Shown here piece by piece: positions 5,564-9,397 of a stretch of 9,397 nucleotides of DNA. The position numbers and the translations under genes are program-made. Each line of letters opens with the position of its first letter. The first letter of the stretch is position 1. Under the pieces are notes generated by a model. It was given only the letters and a program-made list of their open reading frames with translations, made no database searches and was not told where the DNA came from. The DNA is taken from assembly GCA_003154025.1 (NCBI GenBank), contig PMCE01000078.1, positions 766 through 10,162 of the forward strand, read 5' to 3'. This stretch comes from Syntrophaceae bacterium (lineage in GTDB: Bacteria; Desulfobacterota; SM23-61).

Positions 5564-6685
5564 TTATTTGCCGGAGCTTCTGGTTTCGCCGGAGGAATAT
5601 TTCTTCAGCCTGAGGGGCTGGGAAAGAGGCTTATTCGAATCGGGGGCGGATCTGACGAGGATGGCGCTCACCGTGGCGTCCCCGGCCAAGGGTAGAAAAT
5701 TGAGGTCCAGAGCCCCATCGGTGACCTTGACCAGGAAGGACAGGTCATAAGCGTTGTTTTTCCCGGCGACCGCGAAGAGGTCCAATTGTTTGACAACTCT
5801 GGACCCTTCGATGAAAACATCGAAGACTCTGCTTCTCTTAGAGTTCCAAGTGGATTCGACAAACTTAAGGGTAACCTCATAGGTTCCATTGGACAGGGGG
5901 ATGGAATAGGAGAACGACCCCCCTCTTCCGGTCTGGTAAAGAGGGCCGTCGTTGGTCTTCCGGATCGCCTGGTCCGTAGTCCTGCTCTCCCCTCCGCGGT
6001 AATAGCTGTCGGCCTGAAAAGGGATTCCCGCGGTGTTCGTATAGGAAGGTCCCCCTGCATTGACCCCTAGGAGAAAAGCCTCCGGCGGCAGGGCCCCTTC
6101 CTGGTAGATGGAAAGGGAAGTCCCCGCGATGCTCAGGCCCCCATTCCGAGAGTCCGGGGAGGAGTTGGAGGAGAGAAAAAACTGAATCCCCCCGCTGCCA
6201 GAGCCGCTTTGTCCTGAAGTAATGGTCAACCAGGAAGCCTGCGAAACGGCAGACCAAGGACATCCGGGCTGAGTCTGCACGCTCACCGTCCCCGAACCTC
6301 CCGAAGCTATGAAAGACGGACTCGTGAGGGAGAATGAGAAATCACACTTGACTCCCACGGGAAAGGACAATTCTTCAGAAAACTGACTTTCATTCCCCAA
6401 GGGATCGTAAGAAGTCACGGCGATAAAGTATACCGTTCCCGCCTGGGTCAGAGGGATCGTGCCGGAGTTGTTCTTACCCACGTCGATGCAGGCCGTATAA
6501 TTCCGGCTGGAAGTCCCGTAATAGACCTTGTAGCCCGCCAAGTTTGCTTCCGGGTTGGGGTCCCATTCCAGGGTGATCTGGGCGGAATGAAGTGAGGAAA
6601 TCCAAGGCGGGGAAAGGAGAAGAAGAGCCATCCCGGCGGTCAGAAGAAAGATGCTTTTTCTAAGGGCGAAAGATCGAATTCCCAA
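5564..6685 (-). CDS. Secreted Fn3-BACON-malectin protein (373 aa), paralogue of the 607-aa protein
   Basis: The layout is a signal peptide (1-35, leucine-rich core, cleavage after HSA), an Fn3 domain (36-about 110, ITLEWDPN and GYKVYYGTSS), one BACON module (about 114-197, GCPWSAVSQASWLTI) and a malectin domain (about 204-346, LLGVNAGGPSY to ATVSAILVRS), then a short basic tail. It lacks the second BACON module and the two InlB-like repeats of its neighbour but matches it closely in the Fn3 and malectin parts, so the pair probably arose by duplication followed by module gain or loss. There is no catalytic domain, so a glycan-binding role outside the cytoplasm is inferred. The start is a TTG at 6685-6683, favoured by AAGGTGAG 5 nt upstream and by a complete signal peptide; the next ATG (codon 19) would break the signal. 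No sigma-54 promoter is seen upstream. Confidence 0.88.
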   Translation of the reverse strand: MGIRSFALRKSIFLLTAGMALLLLSPPWISSLHSAQITLEWDPNPEANLAGYKVYYGTSSRNYTACIDVGKNNSGTIPLTQAGTVYFIAVTSYDPLGNESQFSEELSFPVGVKCDFSFSLTSPSFIASGGSGTVSVQTQPGCPWSAVSQASWLTITSGQSGSGSGGIQFFLSSNSSPDSRNGGLSIAGTSLSIYQEGALPPEAFLLGVNAGGPSYTNTAGIPFQADSYYRGGESRTTDQAIRKTNDGPLYQTGRGGSFSYSIPLSNGTYEVTLKFVESTWNSKRSRVFDVFIEGSRVVKQLDLFAVAGKNNAYDLSFLVKVTDGALDLNFLPLAGDATVSAILVRSAPDSNKPLSQPLRLKKYSSGETRSSGK

Positions 6686-6690
6686 TCAAT

Positions 6691-6698
6691 CTCACCTT
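6691..6698 (-). promoter_or_regulatory. Ribosome-binding site for the TTG start of the 373-aa gene
   Basis: AAGGTGAG on the minus strand, 5 nt before the TTG at 6685-6683. It decides this unusual start over the internal ATG. Confidence 0.65.
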
Positions 6699-6758
6699 GC
6701 CGGGCTATCCTTCCCCTGAGGTCGTCCCCGCTTGACCGACCGGAGGTTCGACCCGAAT

Positions 6759-6776
6759 CCTGGGAAAATTCCCAGG
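6759..6776. repeat. Near-perfect palindrome CCTGGGAA-AA-TTCCCAGG
   Basis: Two 8-bp arms flank 2 bp, about 75-90 bp upstream of the TTG start of the 373-residue gene. It could be an operator or a 5' leader stem-loop. No T-run follows on either strand, so a terminator is unlikely. Confidence 0.5.
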
Positions 6777-6799
6777 TTACGAATTGTTTTGCTATCTAT

Positions 6800-6817
6800 C
6801 ATCTTTTCAGAAAGATG
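6800..6817. repeat. 7-bp stem-loop CATCTTT-TCAG-AAAGATG
   Basis: A perfect inverted repeat with a 4-nt loop, 23 bp from the palindrome at 6759-6776. Its role is unknown; it may belong to the control region of the 373-residue gene. Confidence 0.4.
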
Positions 6818-6825
6818 TAAACAAT

Positions 6826-6861
6826 AAAATGGAATGTCCGGGAAAAAATGGAATGACCCGG
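6826..6861. repeat. Imperfect direct repeat, two units with 19-bp period
   Basis: AAAATGGAATG occurs at 6826-6836 and again at 6845-6855. Extended to 17 bp, the two copies match at 15 positions, ending TCCGGG and ACCCGG. Tandem regulator sites are one reading. Confidence 0.45.
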
Positions 6862-6890
6862 TTCTTATGCGGCCATGTTTCCCTGCAGTT

Positions 6891-7091
6891 CAGACACTGG
6901 ACTCCAAACACCAGACTTCAGACTCGAGGCTCCTTATTCCAAGGGTAGACGCCGAGATTTTCTCTGGCCTGGCCGAAGGTCAAGGTCAGAGTTTGAAAAC
7001 CATTAGTTGCTCACCCCGGCACTGACGCTTACCCTTCCGGGGCCATTTCCCCTGTTCGTTCTGATGTCTGAGGTTTAAGGTCTACTGTCTG
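6891..7091. repeat. Long interrupted inverted repeat rich in CAGAC
   Basis: The arm at 6891-6924 (beginning CAGACACTGGACTCC) matches the inverse of 7058-7091 at about 24 of 34 positions, with roughly 130 bp between. The CAGAC-rich character resembles decayed intergenic repeats; it may be a remnant of a non-coding repeat element. Confidence 0.4.
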
Positions 7092-7116
7092 GATCGCAGA
7101 TGTTTTTCACCGGTCA

Positions 7117-7145
7117 TTGACTAATCTCCGAAGGTCTGCTAATTT
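7117..7145 (+). promoter_or_regulatory. Candidate sigma-70 promoter for tig-clpP-clpX
   Basis: TTGACT (7117-7122), a 17-bp spacer, then TAATTT (7140-7145), about 75 bp before the tig start. The -35 box is good and the -10 box poor; an AT-rich stretch follows, so the exact -10 is uncertain. Confidence 0.35.
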
Positions 7146-7218
7146 AATTAAATATTAAATCTTGCCAGTCCAACCCCCAACATGCAGGACTGAATCTTAA
7201 ATTCACGCCGAGGTATCG

Positions 7219-8526
7219 ATGAAGGTACAAGTTGAGAATACGGGTCCCTTTGAGAAGAAGATTTCTTTTGAGATTCCCCGGGACGTCGTTTCCCTGGAAG
7301 TGGATTCCACCTATCGGGCACTTAACAGTAAAGTCAAGGTGAAGGGGTTTCGGCCGGGGAAAGTCCCGCGGTCCATCCTGGAGCGGTATTACAGGGCGCA
7401 GGTGGAAAGCGAGGTCATCACCAAGCTGATCGAAGACTCTTACGGGAAGGCCGTAGAGGAAAATCACCTTACTCCCGTGACCGCCCCCAACGTCGTGGAC
7501 CGGGCCTTTGAACCGGGCAAAGACTTCACCTACACGGTGACCGTAGAGGTCAAGCCGGAGGTCAGCGTCGAGGGATACCGGGGCCTGGAGGTGGAAAAGC
7601 CGGCCGTTCAAGTCAGGGAGGAAGAGGTGGATGCCCGCCTCAAAGGTCTCCAGGACGTCCATGCGCAGCTCAAGCCGGTGGAAGCGGACCGCCCGGTCCA
7701 GGAGAAGGACCTGGTGGTCGTGGATTTCGAAGGAAGCCTGGGGGGAAAGCCGCTGGAAGGCTGGAAGGTGAAGGATCACCTGGCGGAGGTGGGCTCCCAA
7801 TCCCTCGTCGGGGGGCTGGACCAGCAGCTCGCCGGGCTGCCTCTTCGCCAGGAGCGGGATCTCGTCGTCACCCTTCCGGATGATTACCCCCGGAAGGAAT
7901 TAGCCGGCAAGGGAATCAACGTTCGGGTTCAGGTGAAGGAGATCAAGGAAAAGGTTCTCCCCGCCCTGGATGATGAGTTTGCCAAGGAAGCGGGCGATTT
8001 CCAGAACCTGCAGGAGCTGAAGGACCGTCTCCGGAAGAACCTGGAGGAGCAGAAACAGGCTCAGGCCACGCAGGCCGCCAAGGAAAAGCTCCTGGACCTT
8101 CTGCGGGAGAAGCACCCTTTCGGCATTCCCCAGAGCATGATCGACCGGCAGGTGGAGAACGTCATGGCCCGAACCGAACTCCAGTTTGCCCGGCAGGGGA
8201 TAAAACTGGATTCGGCCAAGCTGGACAGCGAGAAGCTTCGCGAATCCATCCGGCCGTCGGCGGAAAAGGAGGTCCGGGGAAGTCTGATTCTGGAGAAAGT
8301 GGCGGAGGCGGAAAAAATCGCGGTGAGCGACGCCGAACTGGAGCAGAAACTCGAGCAGCTGGCGGTTCAGATGAACCAGCGGGTCGAGGCGGTGAAGAAT
8401 TTTTACCAGAAAAAGGACCGCATGGAGGATCTCCGCGCGATGATGCTGGAAGAGAAAACGCTGGATTTCCTCCTCAGCCAAGCGAACGTCAAGGAGGTGG
8501 CTGCGCCCCCGGAGGAAGCGAAATGA
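7219..8526 (+). CDS. tig: Trigger factor (ribosome-associated chaperone)
   Basis: A 435-residue protein of usual family length. It binds ribosomal protein L23 at the tunnel exit and shields nascent chains; it also has peptidyl-prolyl isomerase activity. The N-terminal ribosome-binding domain carries the signature GFRPGKVPR (43-51). An FKBP-like isomerase domain follows (about 158-245, [17 protein letters not shown] to [11 protein letters not shown]), with its AGKGINVRV end strand. The C-terminal chaperone region (about 250-420) is helical and charged, with long Glu/Lys/Gln-rich helices. The ATG at 7219 has GAGGT 4 nt upstream. The TGA overlaps the clpP ATG (ATGA), so the two are in one operon and probably translationally coupled. 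Nothing in the sequence looks broken or unusual. Confidence 0.97.
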   Translation: MKVQVENTGPFEKKISFEIPRDVVSLEVDSTYRALNSKVKVKGFRPGKVPRSILERYYRAQVESEVITKLIEDSYGKAVEENHLTPVTAPNVVDRAFEPGKDFTYTVTVEVKPEVSVEGYRGLEVEKPAVQVREEEVDARLKGLQDVHAQLKPVEADRPVQEKDLVVVDFEGSLGGKPLEGWKVKDHLAEVGSQSLVGGLDQQLAGLPLRQERDLVVTLPDDYPRKELAGKGINVRVQVKEIKEKVLPALDDEFAKEAGDFQNLQELKDRLRKNLEEQKQAQATQAAKEKLLDLLREKHPFGIPQSMIDRQVENVMARTELQFARQGIKLDSAKLDSEKLRESIRPSAEKEVRGSLILEKVAEAEKIAVSDAELEQKLEQLAVQMNQRVEAVKNFYQKKDRMEDLRAMMLEEKTLDFLLSQANVKEVAAPPEEAK

Positions 8527-9122
8527 CTCTCATCCCCATGGTTGTGGAACAGACGACCCGCGGCGAGCGGGCCTACGATATTTATTCCCGCCTGCTGAAG
8601 GACCGGATCATCTTCATCGGCACCCCCATCGACGACTACGTGGCCAACCTGATCATCGCCCAGCTCCTCTTCCTGGAAGCCGAAGACCCGGACAAGGATA
8701 TTCACCTGTACCTGAACTCCCCCGGAGGGTTGGTGACCGCGGGGCTGGCCATCTATGATACCATGCAGTATGTGAAGCCCAAGATCTCCACGCTGTGCAT
8801 GGGCCAGGCGGCCAGCATGGCGGCGGTCCTCCTGTCGGCGGGCGAGCCGGGCAAACGCTTTGCCCTTCCCCATTCCCGGATCCTCATTCATCAGCTCATG
8901 GGCGGGGTGCAGGGGCAGGCCACGGACATTGCCATCCATTCCCGCGAGATTCTGCGCATGAAGGACGAAATTAACCGCATCATCGCCCATCACAGCGGGC
9001 ACCCTCTGGAGAAGATCGAGAAAGATTCGGAACGGGACTTTTTCATGGACGGAAATCAGGCCAAGGAATACGGCCTGATCGACGAAGTCATCTTTCGCAA
9101 ACCCATCCCCATGATCCGGTAG
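8523..9122 (+). CDS. clpP: ATP-dependent Clp protease proteolytic subunit ClpP
   Basis: A 199-residue serine peptidase that forms the double-heptamer chamber fed by ClpX or ClpA. The catalytic triad is visible: Ser98 in GQAASMAA, His123 in RILIHQL, and Asp172 in ERDFFM. The oxyanion-loop motif NSPGG (65-69) and the N-terminal [20 protein letters not shown] segment, which includes the short propeptide and axial loop, are also present. Length and spacing match the enterobacterial protein with a shift of about one residue. GGAGGA at 8511-8516 lies 6 nt before the ATG, inside the end of tig, and the start overlaps the tig stop. The ATP-dependent partner ClpX is encoded directly downstream, as in most proteobacteria. 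Confidence 0.98.
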   Translation: MTLIPMVVEQTTRGERAYDIYSRLLKDRIIFIGTPIDDYVANLIIAQLLFLEAEDPDKDIHLYLNSPGGLVTAGLAIYDTMQYVKPKISTLCMGQAASMAAVLLSAGEPGKRFALPHSRILIHQLMGGVQGQATDIAIHSREILRMKDEINRIIAHHSGHPLEKIEKDSERDFFMDGNQAKEYGLIDEVIFRKPIPMIR

Positions 9123-9126
9123 GCCC

Positions 9127-9133
9127 GGGAGGT
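9127..9133 (+). promoter_or_regulatory. Ribosome-binding site supporting the clpX TTG start
   Basis: GGGAGGT, 5 nt before the TTG at 9139. A second, tighter AAGGAG lies 3 nt before an in-frame ATG at 9166, so a shorter product cannot be excluded. Confidence 0.6.
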
Positions 9134-9138
9134 CTCCC

Positions 9139-9397
9139 TTGACGGACCGGAAAGAAAAGGAGCGGATGGGGACCCTCTTCTGTTCCTTCTGCGGAAAGAG
9201 CCAGGCCGAAGTGCGCAAGCTCATCGCCGGGCCGGCGGTGTACATCTGCGACGAGTGCGTGGCCCTGTGCAACGAGATCATTTCCGAGGAGGTGGAGAAG
9301 GAGGAGGCCGCCCTGCGGAAGCTGGCCGTCCCCAAGCCGGCCGAGATCAAAGCCATCCTCGACCAGTACGTCGTCGGCCAGGACCGGGCCAAGAAGA
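9139..9397 (+). CDS. clpX: ATP-dependent Clp protease ATP-binding subunit ClpX, N-terminal part (runs off right edge)
   Basis: The 86 visible codons give the N-terminal zinc-binding domain, with four cysteines C15, C18, C37 and C40 in [18 protein letters not shown] and [10 protein letters not shown], a charged linker, and the start of the AAA+ unfoldase module ([10 protein letters not shown]). ClpX unfolds tagged substrates and passes them into ClpP. The TTG at 9139 is preferred: MTDRKEKER then parallels the N-terminus of known ClpX proteins, and a GGGAGGT lies 5 nt upstream; the ATG at 9166 would remove nine residues but keep the zinc site. It starts 16 nt after clpP, so it is in the same operon. 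The Walker motifs lie beyond the window. Confidence 0.96.
   Translation, partial: MTDRKEKERMGTLFCSFCGKSQAEVRKLIAGPAVYICDECVALCNEIISEEVEKEEAALRKLAVPKPAEIKAILDQYVVGQDRAKK

Larger units (their letters stand above)
6686..7218. other. Divergent intergenic region between the malectin paralogue and tig
   Basis: No convincing gene is seen in these 533 bp. The region must hold promoters for both flanking genes. It contains an 18-bp near-palindrome (6759-6776), a 7-bp stem-loop (6800-6817), a 17-bp imperfect direct repeat (6826-6861), a long interrupted inverted repeat (6891-7091) and an AT-rich palindrome ATTTAATTAAAT (7142-7153). A clear promoter for the minus-strand gene was not found. Confidence 0.55.

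Noticed and set aside
5526..5750. Plus-strand frame of 74 codons starting MERIGKAYG
   Set aside because: Most of it overlaps the 3' end of the 373-residue gene in antisense, with only a weak ribosome-binding site and no domain.
7144..7800. Minus-strand open frame of 218 codons inside tig
   Set aside because: It is a mirror of the trigger factor gene without independent support.
8403..9392. Long open frame of 329 codons on the minus strand across clpP and clpX
   Set aside because: It lies antisense to two unmistakable conserved genes, has no recognisable domain, and its length follows from GC-rich codon bias.

Overview
The window looks like a chromosomal stretch from a GC-rich Gram-negative bacterium, most likely of the old Deltaproteobacteria (Desulfobacterota) type. 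This is an inference from the gene families, a textbook sigma-54 promoter, and secreted proteins built from Fn3, BACON, InlB-like repeat and malectin modules. No rRNA or other taxonomic marker is present, so the placement is tentative.

Left end (1-1054, minus strand): part of an IS66-type insertion element. A small DUF6788-like protein and the N-terminal 210 residues of an IS66-family transposase are joined by a TGATG stop/start overlap; the transposase runs off the left edge. A perfect 9-bp stem-loop lies just inside the small gene.

Centre-left (1185-2889, plus strand): a consensus sigma-70 promoter drives a GspA/ExeA-like AAA+ ATPase with one transmembrane segment and a C-terminal part resembling LysM and SPOR peptidoglycan-binding domains. 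It converges with the next gene.

Centre (2991-6685, minus strand): two paralogous secreted proteins of 607 and 373 residues. Both have a signal peptide, an Fn3 domain, BACON module(s) and a C-terminal malectin domain; the longer one also has a second BACON module and two InlB-B-like repeats. Neither has an enzymatic domain, so both look like surface or secreted glycan-binding proteins. The 607-residue gene has its own sigma-54 promoter and a leader of about 370 nt with two well-placed Shine-Dalgarno sequences that do not belong to the start preferred here. The 749-bp and 533-bp gene-free stretches hold inverted repeats, palindromes and a GC-rich fold-prone segment, with no recognised RNA family.

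Right end (7219-9397, plus strand): the conserved protein quality-control cluster tig-clpP-clpX. tig and clpP overlap by ATGA; clpX begins at a TTG 16 nt after clpP and is cut by the window edge. Trigger factor handles nascent chains at the ribosome and ClpXP degrades tagged or damaged proteins. The window is therefore a core housekeeping operon next to a cell-envelope/secreted-protein module and a mobile element. I see no CRISPR array, tRNA or rRNA. The most unusual material is the sigma-54-controlled malectin/BACON pair with its long leader.
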